Origin: CAJXII01 sp965242915
GTDB lineage: Bacteria > Campylobacterota > Campylobacteria > Campylobacterales > Arcobacteraceae
Reading direction: 5' to 3'
Assembly (NCBI GenBank): GCA_965242915.1
Contig: CBDETN010000026.1
Coordinates: 193,091-257,090 of the forward strand
Length of the DNA: 64,000 nt
In this document: positions 36,153-45,701 of the stretch, one piece after another
How the letters are laid out: every line of letters starts with the position of its first letter
How positions within the stretch are numbered: the first letter of the stretch is position 1
Notes under the pieces: model-generated
Told to the model about the DNA's origin: nothing
What the model saw: only the letters and a program-made list of their open reading frames with translations
The model's database searches: none
Made by a program: the position numbers and the translations under genes

Positions 36153-38036
36153 ATGGATAAAGAAGAATTTTTAGAAGATATTCAAAAACTTTATAATTAT
36201 ATAACTGAACAAAAAACAGGTATTAATAAGCTGTATGAGTATTTAGAGCAGGGAAAGTTTGAAAAGTTAGGACTTATAGATGAGTTTGCCAAAAAGCTTA
36301 ATTTGACTATGTCTGATGATTTACGAGTTGCTTTAATAACTAGACTTGTAGGTCTAAGAGATGATAGTTTAGTGCAAGTATTAAAGAAGATTGATAAAAA
36401 TGATGATGAAATAATAGAACTTCAAGAGTCAGCATACCAAGTTGTCGCTGCTTATTGGCTGGAAATTCATCAAAATACTTTGAATTTTATAGATGAACAT
36501 AATTTACTTACACCTTTTTATAAAGCTATTTTTACAGGTGTTTATAAAGTTGGTGTTGAGATGACTGCTTGGCAAACTTCTTGGACGGCATTAATTATTA
36601 ATGGTGTTAATAAAGAATTATCAGCTGCATTTGATGGAGATAATGCAAAAGTTATGAACTATTTAGAAGAAAATAATCTTTTTGATTTAGGTTATGGTGG
36701 AGAAATTGCTGATAGAAGTTATTCAATGCTTGTACAAAAAGATGGTAAATATGAAAGTCTTGCTTACACAAAAGCCTTTAAAAAAGAGGTAAATAATGTT
36801 AGAGATGAACTTGAAGATTTTGTAGATATTTTATTAGAACTGGAAGATGAAGTGTATGGTCAAAAATGGGAATATATATTATACATACAGTCTATTGTTA
36901 AAGCTTTAGGGGAGTATAAAACCGATACACTTGTTTCGCGATGGGCTGATGTAGATAGAGCTTGGATGAAGATAAAAACACCAATTCAAATTGGTCATCC
37001 TCTTGAATATTATGAAGACCATTTTAGAAAAGCTGTGGCACTTGAATGGGATATCAGACTAACCTCCCCTACTTTACAAAATAACAATAAACGAGTAGAA
37101 AAATTAAAATCTATGTTTAGTGAAATATATTCTGGTATAAATGATAAAAACGAATATAAAAGTATTTATGACTTCTCTTTAAAATCATTAGATAAAGTTC
37201 AATTATATCTTGGCCGCCCTGCTCTTTTCTTTGGGGCAGAGTTTAATGGATTGTTTTCTGCTCAAGTTGTACCAAATGATGAGATTGTAAGTCGCGAAGA
37301 GGGTAAAAAAATATTTGCTTTTAGTGATGAGATACTTCAAGGGCAGCGAGCAAAGCCATTTTTAAAGTTAAGTCGTGAAATTTTAGGGCAAGATTTCTTA
37401 ACTGAAGATAGAAAGGCTTTATTTACTCAAAGTAAGAAATGGCATCAAGTTTATGATATAACGACTATTGGACATGAGTATGGGCATATTTTATGGTGTG
37501 ATGAAAATACTGAAGCTGTGATGAATAAAGGCGGTAACTTTAAAAATATAGAAGAGTTTAAAGCTACTACTGGTGGGCTTGTATCATTTTTTACTGATTC
37601 TTCTGATGATGAGAAAGATTGCGAGCGACAAGTACTAATGGATACCGTTAAACGAGCTGTTGGACTTATAGGATGGATGGAGGTTGATGAAGTGCAACCT
37701 TATTATTGTGAGGGTTTAATTCATTTAAGCGGATTATTTGAGACTAGCGTATTGGTTTGGGATAATGAAAATAAAAAATTAGCTATCAATATGAACGACG
37801 AAACGATTAAAGCTTTAAAACAATGGTATGTTAATATTTACAGTTCATTGGCTGTTCATTATTTAAAAAAGAATGAAGCTACTATCTGGCTTAATATTTA
37901 TGCAATTAAAGAAGATAAGTATTTTATGCCTGTTGATGATAATATTAAAGCATTTGTAGAGTATTATTTTACTCAATATAAAGCTATCGGGCAAGAGTTA
38001 GATAGTGAAGATAAAAAATCAAATTATATAAATTAA
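36153..38036 (+). CDS. ciaB: CiaB-family protein with HExxH zinc motif
   Basis: A 627-residue soluble protein without a signal peptide, matching the size and layout of the Campylobacter invasion antigen B family. In pathogens CiaB is reported as secreted during host-cell contact, but it occurs throughout Campylobacterota, including free-living species. A metallopeptidase-type motif HEYGH lies in IGHEYGHILWCDENTEAVM at about residue 445. Thus a housekeeping peptidase-like role is plausible here. The call rests on overall resemblance recalled from the family; enzymatic function is inference. Confidence 0.7.
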   Translation: MDKEEFLEDIQKLYNYITEQKTGINKLYEYLEQGKFEKLGLIDEFAKKLNLTMSDDLRVALITRLVGLRDDSLVQVLKKIDKNDDEIIELQESAYQVVAAYWLEIHQNTLNFIDEHNLLTPFYKAIFTGVYKVGVEMTAWQTSWTALIINGVNKELSAAFDGDNAKVMNYLEENNLFDLGYGGEIADRSYSMLVQKDGKYESLAYTKAFKKEVNNVRDELEDFVDILLELEDEVYGQKWEYILYIQSIVKALGEYKTDTLVSRWADVDRAWMKIKTPIQIGHPLEYYEDHFRKAVALEWDIRLTSPTLQNNNKRVEKLKSMFSEIYSGINDKNEYKSIYDFSLKSLDKVQLYLGRPALFFGAEFNGLFSAQVVPNDEIVSREEGKKIFAFSDEILQGQRAKPFLKLSREILGQDFLTEDRKALFTQSKKWHQVYDITTIGHEYGHILWCDENTEAVMNKGGNFKNIEEFKATTGGLVSFFTDSSDDEKDCERQVLMDTVKRAVGLIGWMEVDEVQPYYCEGLIHLSGLFETSVLVWDNENKKLAINMNDETIKALKQWYVNIYSSLAVHYLKKNEATIWLNIYAIKEDKYFMPVDDNIKAFVEYYFTQYKAIGQELDSEDKKSNYIN

Positions 38037-38047
38037 GGAACTTAATT

Positions 38048-38599
38048 ATGACAATTGCTCAAACATTATTAGACAGAAGTGGAAATGTATGTGAATTATG
38101 TGGTTCAAATGAAGATTTAAGTGCATACACAGTTACACCCAAAGATGACGAGATTTTAGTTTGCGGTACTTGTAAAGAGCAAATTGAAGATAACAGTAAA
38201 ATAGAGGAATCACATTGGCATTGTTTAAATGACAGTATGTGGAGTGAAGTAGATGCTGTTAAAGTAGTTGCTTACAGAATGTTAAGTATTATGAAAAATC
38301 AAGATATGCTTGATATGATGTATTTAGAAGAAGATGTTCAAGCTTGGGCAGATGCAGGACTTCCGGAAGAAGTAGATGAAGATGCTTTAGTTTATAGAGA
38401 TTCAAACGGTGTAATTTTAGCTCACGGTGATACAGTTGTAATAATTAAAGATTTACCTGTTAAAGGTGCTGGATTTACTGCCAAGCAAGGAACTGCTGTA
38501 AGAAACATATTTTTAGTGCCAAACGATGAAACTCATATTGAAGGTCGTGTGAATGGTGTTAAAATTCAATTAAAAACATGTTTTCTTAAGAAATCTTAA
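38048..38599 (+). CDS. phnA: PhnA-family (alkylphosphonate utilisation operon) protein
   Basis: A 183-residue protein. An N-terminal zinc ribbon has Cys pairs in CELCGSNEDL and VCGTCKEQI. The C-terminal PhnA domain shows VYRDSNGVILAHGDTVVIIKDLPVKGAGFTAKQGTAVRNI. Despite the name, PhnA proteins are not proven phosphonate enzymes and no phn genes are near. An ATG 12 bases after the ciaB stop region has AAGGA upstream. Confidence 0.85.
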   Translation: MTIAQTLLDRSGNVCELCGSNEDLSAYTVTPKDDEILVCGTCKEQIEDNSKIEESHWHCLNDSMWSEVDAVKVVAYRMLSIMKNQDMLDMMYLEEDVQAWADAGLPEEVDEDALVYRDSNGVILAHGDTVVIIKDLPVKGAGFTAKQGTAVRNIFLVPNDETHIEGRVNGVKIQLKTCFLKKS

Positions 38600-38612
38600 T
38601 TAAGATGAAGTA

Positions 38613-39719
38613 ATGAAACAATTAATTTTTGATGTATGTGTTATAGGGTGTGGACCAGCCGGTTTTTCTGCTGCTATGCGGTCTTATGATTTTGGTAATC
38701 ATGTTTGTATTGTAGAAGGTAATCAAATAGGTGGTGCCGGAATTATAGATGGTGCTTTAACCTCAAAAACAATGTGGGAATTATCAAGTAACTATGCTGT
38801 TGCAAAGCGGACAGACAGAGGGTATATCGCATCTAGATTAACTGTGAATTATACAAAAGTAAGAGATACGATATTTGAAGCTGCTATGGATAAACGATAT
38901 CAAATTGAAGATGATGATATCAGTGATTATGTAGATAAAAGATTATCAACAATTGGTGTTAATATTCATCATCAAGCCTCTTTGCGAGAAGTAAGAAATG
39001 AAAAAACTTATTTAGATGTAGTTTTGGATTATAAAGATGGACATACAAAAGTAATTGTTGTTGATAAAATTTTAGTTTCTATTGGAAGAGTTCCAACTGT
39101 TAAAAAACTGGGACTAGAAAATATTGGTATAGATATTAATGAGAAGGGAACATTAAATGTTGATAGTAACTGTAAAGTTAGTGATAACATTTATGCAGTA
39201 GGAGATATTTCAGGTAATGTAGCTTTAGTAAATATAGCGGAGATGGAAGGTAGATTTGCAGCTAAAGCAATAGAATCTAAGATAGGCTTTCCATTAAGAT
39301 ATCGTAATATCTCTACAATTATGTTTTTTAATCCGGAGATTGCTACTATTGGATTAAATGAAAAAGAGTGTCAAGAGCAAAAAATAGCATATAAGGTTGT
39401 ATTTTATAAGCACTCATTAATCTCAAGAGCAATCGCAATGAGAGAAACAGATGGATTTTTTAAGCTTATAGTGACAAATGAGGAAAATCCAAAAGTATTG
39501 GGAATGAGAGCAGCCGGTCTTCAAGCAGCTGCATCAATTATGTATATTGCAACAGTTATGGATCATAAACATAATCTTAAAGAGATTTTAAAAACAGTAC
39601 ATCCTCATCCTAGTATGACTGAGGGGATTCAAGAGTGTTTAAGAACTTTAGTAGGTAAACCTATCTTAAAACCGGAAGCTTTTCCTAATCATATTAAGTT
39701 TAAGGTATGGAATCCTTAA
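38613..39719 (+). CDS. Dihydrolipoamide dehydrogenase-like flavoprotein with internal deletion
   Basis: A 368-residue frame where the family has about 460-480. The FAD motif (VIGCGPAGFSAAM, residues 10-22) is intact. At the place of the redox-active CxxxxC helix it has GGAGIIDGALTSKTM, so it lacks the disulfide. Near residue 97 (base about 38904) the sequence jumps from FEAAMDKRYQ to IEDDDISDYV, skipping the ATGS segment and the whole NAD-binding GxGxxG region, about 110 residues, in frame. The rest follows: second FAD motif NIYAVGDISGN, the interface domain and HPHPSMTEG near the end. Probably non-functional as an NAD-linked enzyme. Confidence 0.8.
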   Translation: MKQLIFDVCVIGCGPAGFSAAMRSYDFGNHVCIVEGNQIGGAGIIDGALTSKTMWELSSNYAVAKRTDRGYIASRLTVNYTKVRDTIFEAAMDKRYQIEDDDISDYVDKRLSTIGVNIHHQASLREVRNEKTYLDVVLDYKDGHTKVIVVDKILVSIGRVPTVKKLGLENIGIDINEKGTLNVDSNCKVSDNIYAVGDISGNVALVNIAEMEGRFAAKAIESKIGFPLRYRNISTIMFFNPEIATIGLNEKECQEQKIAYKVVFYKHSLISRAIAMRETDGFFKLIVTNEENPKVLGMRAAGLQAAASIMYIATVMDHKHNLKEILKTVHPHPSMTEGIQECLRTLVGKPILKPEAFPNHIKFKVWNP

Positions 39720-39732
39720 CAGTTATATAATA

Positions 39733-39930
39733 TTATTGTAATATTTCTTGAACTCGCCCTACTTCTCCATTGGTTAACATCACTTTTATACCATGAGGAT
39801 GAGTAGGAGAATTTGTTAAAAGCTTTTTAACAACCCCTTGGGTTAATTTTCCACTTCTTTGGTCTTGTTTTAAAACAATATTTACTTTTAAACCTTGTTT
39901 TACATCGAATCTTTTTTTAGGATTACCCAT
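39733..39930 (-). CDS. ywbE: YwbE family protein
   Basis: A 65-residue basic protein matching the YwbE/DUF2196 pattern: GLKVNIVLKQDQRSGKLTQG, then HPHGIKVMLTNGEVGRVQEI. Function is unknown; the small beta-rich fold suggests nucleic-acid binding. It begins one base after the 164-residue gene's stop on the minus strand and converges on the flavoprotein gene. Confidence 0.85.
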   Translation of the reverse strand: MGNPKKRFDVKQGLKVNIVLKQDQRSGKLTQGVVKKLLTNSPTHPHGIKVMLTNGEVGRVQEILQ

Positions 39931-39931
39931 C

Positions 39932-40426
39932 TTAGTCTGCTTTTATTTCGTAACTTAATATTTTTTTTGCAAATTCTATATTAAAAAAGAAGATAATTTT
40001 AAACATTAAATCAACTTTTGTTTTCTTTTCTTGGGTTGCATCTAAAATAGATAACTCAAATCCCTCACAAGTTTCATCTTTAGGAATAACAGTAATACTT
40101 ACAGGCTTTAAGGCTCTCATCATATTCATAGTATTCTTATAATCTTTTGGCTTCAGTCCGGCAATTATATCTCCGTCTCTTTCCTCTTTTACCATCGCTG
40201 TATAAAGAGTATTTAGAGTATCTTTATAGATTGATTTACCCCAAGTTAGTTTTCCACTACTATAATGAAATATTGCAGTTTTATTTAAAAGTGCTTTTGG
40301 TTTTGAAGCTTTAATATCTTCAATCATTTGTAAAAATGGATTTACTCCACCTAGAGCTGCGACTTTTGATAAAAGGTCATTGTGTAATTGTTCTTTTTGG
40401 TCAGTTGATAAATCATTAAAATTCAT
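39932..40426 (-). CDS. Hypothetical protein, 164 aa
   Basis: A soluble protein (MNFNDLSTDQKEQLHNDL) with no recognised domain. One hydrophobic stretch (MFKIIFFFNIEFAKKIL) near the C-terminus is too short and charged for a clear membrane helix. It is transcribed with ywbE. AAGGAAACAAG precedes the ATG. The second IS3 copy has inserted about 97 bases upstream of its start. Confidence 0.65.
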   Translation of the reverse strand: MNFNDLSTDQKEQLHNDLLSKVAALGGVNPFLQMIEDIKASKPKALLNKTAIFHYSSGKLTWGKSIYKDTLNTLYTAMVKEERDGDIIAGLKPKDYKNTMNMMRALKPVSITVIPKDETCEGFELSILDATQEKKTKVDLMFKIIFFFNIEFAKKILSYEIKAD

Positions 40427-40523
40427 ATTCTTGTTTCCTTGATTTGTTTTTGTTTATATGTGGAAGTATATCTAAATTAAATAAAGTTTATTTAAGTTTA
40501 GAAATATTACGCTAGAATATTAT

Positions 40524-41792
40524 AATACCCCAAGAAAATAAGAACGAAAAAATAAGATTCTTATTCCTAAAAAGTTAAAATAATAAAATATTTAATAGGG
40601 GTAAAAAATGAGTACAAAAAGAAGAATATTTACAGCAGAATTTAAAACAAAAATTGTTTTAGAAGTTTTAAAAGGTGAAAAGACTTTAAATGAGATAGCA
40701 AGTAAAAATAATATAACACCTAAAAATATCCAAAATTGGAAGAAGATATTTTTGGATAATGCAGAGTTGGCAATGGAGCCTGCAAAGGCTATCAAAGAAT
40801 ATAAAGACGAAAACTTAAAATTACAATCTAAAATAGATGATTATGCAAAGATAGTAGGTAAAATGACAGTTGAAAAGGAATGGCTTGAGGAAAAGCTACA
40901 AAGCTTGGACTTATCTAATAAAAAAGAGTTGATAGAGTCTAAGCTAACATATATTTCAGTATCAACTCAATGTAAACTTATAAAATTAAATCCAAGCAGC
41001 TTATATTATAAGCCTATAGAAAATAAGCATAAAATATCACTCAAAGATAATATAAATGATATTTATGAGCAAATACCAATATATGGAGCTTTAAAAGTTC
41101 ATCAGCAACTTTTAGAAGATGGATACAATATAAGTTTGAATACTGTTTATAAATATAGACAAGAGATGGGTTTAAAGCCAATATTAGCAGTTAAACCAAT
41201 AAATCTATCAATACCAGATAAGCAACATAAAAAATACTCTTACAAGCTTAGAGGAGTTGACATAGTAAAAGCAAATCAAGTATGGAGTACGGATATAACA
41301 TATATCAAGATTAATGGCGGCATGGTTTATTTAGCAGCTATAATTGATTGGTATTCTAAAGCTGTACTATCTTGGAAAATATCCAACACTATGGATTCAG
41401 CTTTAACAATGGATGTTTTAAATGAAGCATTATCGCTATATGGTAAACCTGAAATATTTAATACAGATCAAGGCAGTCATTAAAAGATAATGGCATCACT
41501 ATCTCAATGGATGGTAAAGGTAGAGCTACTGATAATATTTGTATAGAGAGATTCTGGCGAAGTGCAAAAGTTGAAAGAATTTATCTAAATGAATATAACA
41601 CAATTAAAGAGTTAAAAACTGATGTGAAAGATTATATTGATTTTTATAATCATAAAAGATTTCATCAAACTTTAAATTATAAAAAACCAATGAGTTTTTA
41701 TTATGATAAATTAGTTGAAATTGTGGCATAAGGTAACAGGTGAAAAAGAGAATAAGGATTTAGAAAAAGTTGTCTTGTCTTCTTGGGGTATT
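40524..41792 (+). mobile_element. IS3-family element, copy 2 (about 1269 bp)
   Basis: Ends are AATACCCCAAGAA and its inverted copy. It is nearly identical to the element at 32879-34205 but lacks 28 bases near 41480 and 30 bases near 41708. The 30-base loss lies between copies of TTATGATA, consistent with replication slippage. No clear target duplication is seen. It lies between the 164-residue gene and uvrC. Confidence 0.87.
40608..41731 (+). pseudogene. IS3-family transposase with frameshifting deletion, copy 2
   Basis: The frame is open through the position where copy 1 has its stop (here GAG), up to FNTDQGSH, then ends because 28 bases are missing after GGCAGTCA. The remaining codons from about 41507 restart MDGKGRATDNICIERFWRSAK. 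The deletion removes the segment after the second catalytic Asp and shifts the frame before the catalytic Glu, so this copy is inactive by a different route from copy 1. Confidence 0.92.
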
Positions 41793-41846
41793 ATAATTTA
41801 TCATATTAAATAACATCATAGCACGAATAGACTATAATACCGCATA

Positions 41847-43661
41847 ATGACATTAGAAAACAGATTAAAACAACTTCCTTTAGATGCCGGTGTTTATCAA
41901 TACTTTGATAAAGATGGCAAACTTCTTTATATTGGTAAAGCCAAAGTGCTTAAAAATCGTGTAAAAAGCTATTTTAAGTTTACACCAACTTTAGTGCCAT
42001 CTGATAAACTAAGCCCTCGTATTTATAAGATGATCAGTGAAGTGGCTCAATTAGACTATATAGTAGTAAACAATGAAAATGATGCTTTGATTTTAGAAAA
42101 CTCACTTATCAAGCAGCTTAAACCAAAATACAATATTTTACTTCGTGATGATAAAACTTATCCATATATTTATATTGACTATTCTGAAGATTTTCCACGA
42201 TTAGAGATTACTAGAAAAGTGTTAAAAGGTGCAGGGATTAAATACTTTGGTCCATATAGTATAGGTGCCAGGGATATGCTTGACAGTATATATGAGATAG
42301 TTCCATTAGTTCAAAAGAAATCTTGCATTAAAGGCGGTAAGGCGTGTTTATTTTATCAAATGGGTAAATGCCTTGCGCCTTGTGAAGAAAAGGTATCACA
42401 AGCAGAGTATTTAAAGCTAATTGATACTGCTATAGGTTACATTCAAAATAAATCTGCATTAACAGCAAAACTTCAAGATAAAATGATTGAATTAAGTCAA
42501 GATATGAGATTTGAAGAGGCTATGACTTTAAGAGACAGAATAAAGACAATTCAGAAATCAGAGATCAAATCAACGCTTGATTTTGCTAAAGATGAAGACT
42601 ATGACTTGTTTGCAGTTAAATTAGGTGTGACTAAAGCTGTGATCGTGAAGATGTTTATAAGAGGTGGTAAGCTTATATCTGCAAATCATAACTATATAAA
42701 TATCAGCGAAGATATGCAAGAGTTGGATGAGGTTTATAACAGTGCTATTGTTGGATATTATAATTCAGATTTACCTTATGTTCCCAAGAATATTTTAGTA
42801 GCTGTTGAGCTTGAAGATAAGAGTAGTTTAGAACAATTTATAGCTTCTAAATTTGATAAAAAGGTTTCATTGGTTGTTCCTAAAATTGGAATAAAAAAAC
42901 AACTGTTAGAAGTTGCTTTTAAAAATTGTGTAGAGCTTTTAAAGATAGATAAGACAAATACAAATATTGTAAATGAAGAGATAAAAGAGCTATTTAACTT
43001 ATACAAAACACCATATAGATTTGAATGTTTTGACAATTCTCATATGATGGGTCAGGCTACAGTTGGTGCAATGGTTGTATGGGATGATAATAAGTTTTTT
43101 AAAGAGGATTATCGGTTATACAATTTGGAGGTTAAAGATGAATATGCACAAATGAGAGAAACTTTGATGCGTCGAGTCGCAAGATTTGAAGAAAATCCAC
43201 CTCCTGATATGTGGATCATTGATGGTGGGTTAACACTTCTTAAGTTGGCAAATGACATTTGTAAAAGTGTTGGAGTTACACTTGATATGGCTGCTATTTC
43301 TAAAGAAAAAGTTGATGCCAAAGCTCATCGGGCAAAAGGTAGTGCAAAAGATATTTTATACACTTTAGATGAAAGATACAAATTAGAACCAAGTGATAAA
43401 AGATTGCAGTTTATCCAAAGAGTGCGAGATGAAGCTCATAGATGTGCCATAGGCTTTCATAAAAAGAAAAAACGACAGGAAGATAAGCAAATATCACTTT
43501 TGGATATTAAGGGCATTGGAAAGGCTAAAGTAACTAAGCTGTTAAACTATTTTGGTACCTTTGAGGCTGTTAAGAGTGCTAATGTTGAAGAGTTAAAAGA
43601 AGTATTAAATGAAAAAGATAGTATCCTTATATTAAATCATTTTAACAATACGGACAAATAA
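41847..43661 (+). CDS. uvrC: UvrABC excinuclease subunit C
   Basis: A 604-residue nucleotide-excision-repair endonuclease. The GIY-YIG domain (residues about 12-90: GVYQYFDKDGKLLYIGKAKVLKNR) makes the 3' incision. The Cys-rich segment (SCIKGGKACLFYQMGKCLAPC), the UVR motif (DMRFEEAMTLRDRIKTI), the RNase H-like 5' nuclease domain (FECFDNSHMMGQATVGAMVVW; WIIDGG) and C-terminal helix-hairpin-helix (DIKGIGKAKVTKLLNYFGTFE) follow. The alr start abuts its stop. Confidence 0.96.
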   Translation: MTLENRLKQLPLDAGVYQYFDKDGKLLYIGKAKVLKNRVKSYFKFTPTLVPSDKLSPRIYKMISEVAQLDYIVVNNENDALILENSLIKQLKPKYNILLRDDKTYPYIYIDYSEDFPRLEITRKVLKGAGIKYFGPYSIGARDMLDSIYEIVPLVQKKSCIKGGKACLFYQMGKCLAPCEEKVSQAEYLKLIDTAIGYIQNKSALTAKLQDKMIELSQDMRFEEAMTLRDRIKTIQKSEIKSTLDFAKDEDYDLFAVKLGVTKAVIVKMFIRGGKLISANHNYINISEDMQELDEVYNSAIVGYYNSDLPYVPKNILVAVELEDKSSLEQFIASKFDKKVSLVVPKIGIKKQLLEVAFKNCVELLKIDKTNTNIVNEEIKELFNLYKTPYRFECFDNSHMMGQATVGAMVVWDDNKFFKEDYRLYNLEVKDEYAQMRETLMRRVARFEENPPPDMWIIDGGLTLLKLANDICKSVGVTLDMAAISKEKVDAKAHRAKGSAKDILYTLDERYKLEPSDKRLQFIQRVRDEAHRCAIGFHKKKKRQEDKQISLLDIKGIGKAKVTKLLNYFGTFEAVKSANVEELKEVLNEKDSILILNHFNNTDK

Positions 43662-44690
43662 TTGGCAAAAATATTACTTAATAAATCAAATTTCTTTCAT
43701 AATCTTGAAATCTGTTCAAATCAAGCTGGTGGAAAAGATCAAATCGCAATAGTTTTAAAAGATAATGCTTACGGACATGGACTGTTGGAAATTGCACAAA
43801 TGGCTTGCGAGTTTGGTATAACAAAAGCAGTAGTGCGAACAGTAAAAGAAGCTCAAAAAATAGAGACTTTTTTCACACAAATCTTAATTTTAGCTGATAT
43901 ACCAACCACTACTTTGGCACATAGTTTTCACATAACAATCAATAGCTTAGAAGATATAGATAAAATGGGGGCTGGAGCTAATATTGCTATCAAAGTTGAT
44001 ACAGGAATGCATAGACATGGAATTTTACCAAAAGAGCTAGAAGCCTGTATTTATGGGGCTTACAGAAAAAAACTAAATATAAAGTCAGTGTTTATGCACC
44101 ATAGAAGTGCTGATACATTAAGTAGTGAATATTTTTGGCAAAAAGACTTATTTAAAGGGATTGTAGAGGATAGCAAAAAAATATGTGCCAAATTAAATTT
44201 ACCTGAAATTGCCTTTCACAGTAGTAATTCAAGTGCTTTGTTTAGGAATAATAATTTTAGTGAAGAGTATTGCCGAATAGGTATTGCTGCTTATGGATAT
44301 TTGGAAAACAAAAGTCCCTTAAAAGTCCCAAATTTAAAACCTGTACTCTCTCTACATGCATCTAAAATTTCAACAAGAGTTTTATCTTCAGGTCAAAGGG
44401 TAGGATACGGTGGAACTTTTACAGTAAAAGAAGATATGAGCATATCAACTTATGATATTGGATATGCAGATGGTTTTATGAGAATTGATCCTAGTGTAAA
44501 CTTTACAGTTAAAGATGGTGAAAGTCTCTTAGGAAGAGTTTCTATGGATAACATAAGTGTAAGTGGACAAAGTGATGAAATTTGTTTGTTTGATGATGTA
44601 AAAGAGTTAGCTAATATACATAATACAATCAGCTATGAGATTCTGACTTCTTTATCTGCTGATATAAAAAGACAAATAGTAGAGGATTAA
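43662..44690 (+). CDS. alr: Alanine racemase
   Basis: A 342-residue PLP enzyme making D-alanine for peptidoglycan. The PLP-binding lysine is Lys33 in IAIVLKDNAYGHG, and the catalytic Tyr lies in SGQRVGYGGTF. IKVDTGMHRHGI and SMDNISV are further family motifs. It is slightly shorter than the usual 355-370 residues. It starts at TTG immediately after the uvrC stop and is likely co-transcribed. It converges with the resolvase-like gene. Confidence 0.93.
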   Translation: MAKILLNKSNFFHNLEICSNQAGGKDQIAIVLKDNAYGHGLLEIAQMACEFGITKAVVRTVKEAQKIETFFTQILILADIPTTTLAHSFHITINSLEDIDKMGAGANIAIKVDTGMHRHGILPKELEACIYGAYRKKLNIKSVFMHHRSADTLSSEYFWQKDLFKGIVEDSKKICAKLNLPEIAFHSSNSSALFRNNNFSEEYCRIGIAAYGYLENKSPLKVPNLKPVLSLHASKISTRVLSSGQRVGYGGTFTVKEDMSISTYDIGYADGFMRIDPSVNFTVKDGESLLGRVSMDNISVSGQSDEICLFDDVKELANIHNTISYEILTSLSADIKRQIVED

Positions 44691-44699
44691 TATCTCCTC

Positions 44700-45335
44700 T
44701 TAAGCTATTTGTTTAGCCTCAACATCTTCTCTGATGTTTCTTTTCTTAACATAATTGTTTAGTCCGATATGATTGTTATAACCAAGTATTTTAGCTATTT
44801 TTCTTACGCTTAAACCAAGACCTAGAAGTTCTTCTATTTTATCTCTTTGCAGATCAAATTTAGATTTTTGAATTGTACCTTTTGGTTTACCTAGATGAAC
44901 ACCGTCAAGTTTTTTAGCCGTAAGTGCCTCTTTTGTTCTTAAACTCATTAAATCTTTTTCAAGTGATATCGTCATACCTATCATACCAAGTATCATTTTG
45001 GTAAGCATATCATTTTTATCTATTAAATCAAGATTTTGTTGAATACTGATAATTCTTACATCATTATCCAAAAGATGATTGATCATCTTTAAAATAGATG
45101 CAGTAGTTCTGCCAAATACATTGATATCATAAACTAAAACAGTACATCCTTCTTTACAATCTTCAAGTAATATAAGCATATTTTGTTCTTCATTAGGAAC
45201 ATTTACTTCAACCTTCACACTGCTGTAAAGTTCAAGATTATTTTGGATTAAATATTGTTTAATACCGTTAATCTGCATTTGTGTGTATTCGTCATTATTT
45301 GTATTGACTCTAATAAAACTAATAAGCTTTTCCAT
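44700..45335 (-). CDS. Resolvase-like protein lacking catalytic residues
   Basis: A 211-residue protein with the serine resolvase/invertase fold: FIRVNTNNDEYTQMQ (residues 7-21), VLVYDINVFGRTTASILKMINHLL (67-89), MTISLEKDLMSLRTKEAL (121-138), GVHLGKPKG and a C-terminal helix-turn-helix (GLSVRKIAKILGYNN). The nucleophilic serine of the RVST motif is Asn11. By alignment with gamma-delta resolvase, Asp67 and Arg68 are Asn72 and Val73; Arg71 is kept as Arg76. It therefore probably binds DNA without recombining it. Direct repeats lie upstream of its start. CAGGAG precedes the ATG. Confidence 0.82.
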   Translation of the reverse strand: MEKLISFIRVNTNNDEYTQMQINGIKQYLIQNNLELYSSVKVEVNVPNEEQNMLILLEDCKEGCTVLVYDINVFGRTTASILKMINHLLDNDVRIISIQQNLDLIDKNDMLTKMILGMIGMTISLEKDLMSLRTKEALTAKKLDGVHLGKPKGTIQKSKFDLQRDKIEELLGLGLSVRKIAKILGYNNHIGLNNYVKKRNIREDVEAKQIA

Positions 45336-45350
45336 AATATCTCCTGTTTA

Positions 45351-45395
45351 AAAATGTATAAATGATATAAGAATAATAATATAAAATGTATAAAT
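45351..45395. repeat. 13-base direct repeat AAAATGTATAAAT (two copies)
   Basis: Copies at 45351-45363 and 45383-45395, 32 bases apart (about three helical turns), lie just upstream of the resolvase-like gene. They are candidate operator sites, possibly for autoregulation. Confidence 0.6.
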
Positions 45396-45412
45396 ATCTC
45401 ATTAATTATTTT

Positions 45413-45597
45413 ACAAAATGTTACAATATCTTAACTTAAACTAATATTAAGAAATGATATGCGCACTAACCACACTAAATATAGATAATTTAACATATTG
45501 TTTTATAAAAAAAATAAATAATTACAAACTGTATAAGATTATTCTTAAATATCTAACAAAATGTTATAGTATTTATTCTTAAACTAATATTAAGAAA
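45413..45597. repeat. 42-base imperfect direct repeat upstream of resolvase-like gene
   Basis: Copies at 45413-45454 and 45556-45597 match at about 36 of 42 positions, 143 bases apart. Each begins ACAAAATGTTA and ends CTTAAACTAATATTAAGAAA, whose CTTAA...TTAAG forms a dyad. The 45336-45701 gap otherwise holds no gene. The repeats could be res-like or operator sites for the resolvase-like protein. Confidence 0.7.
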
Positions 45598-45701
45598 AGT
45601 ATATTTTAAAGATAAATTTTGTAAATAATTGAAGAAATCTCTATTTTCAGGTAATTACTACTCTTGATTTGATAAAATAAAAATCTTAAAAGGATTGTTA
45701 T

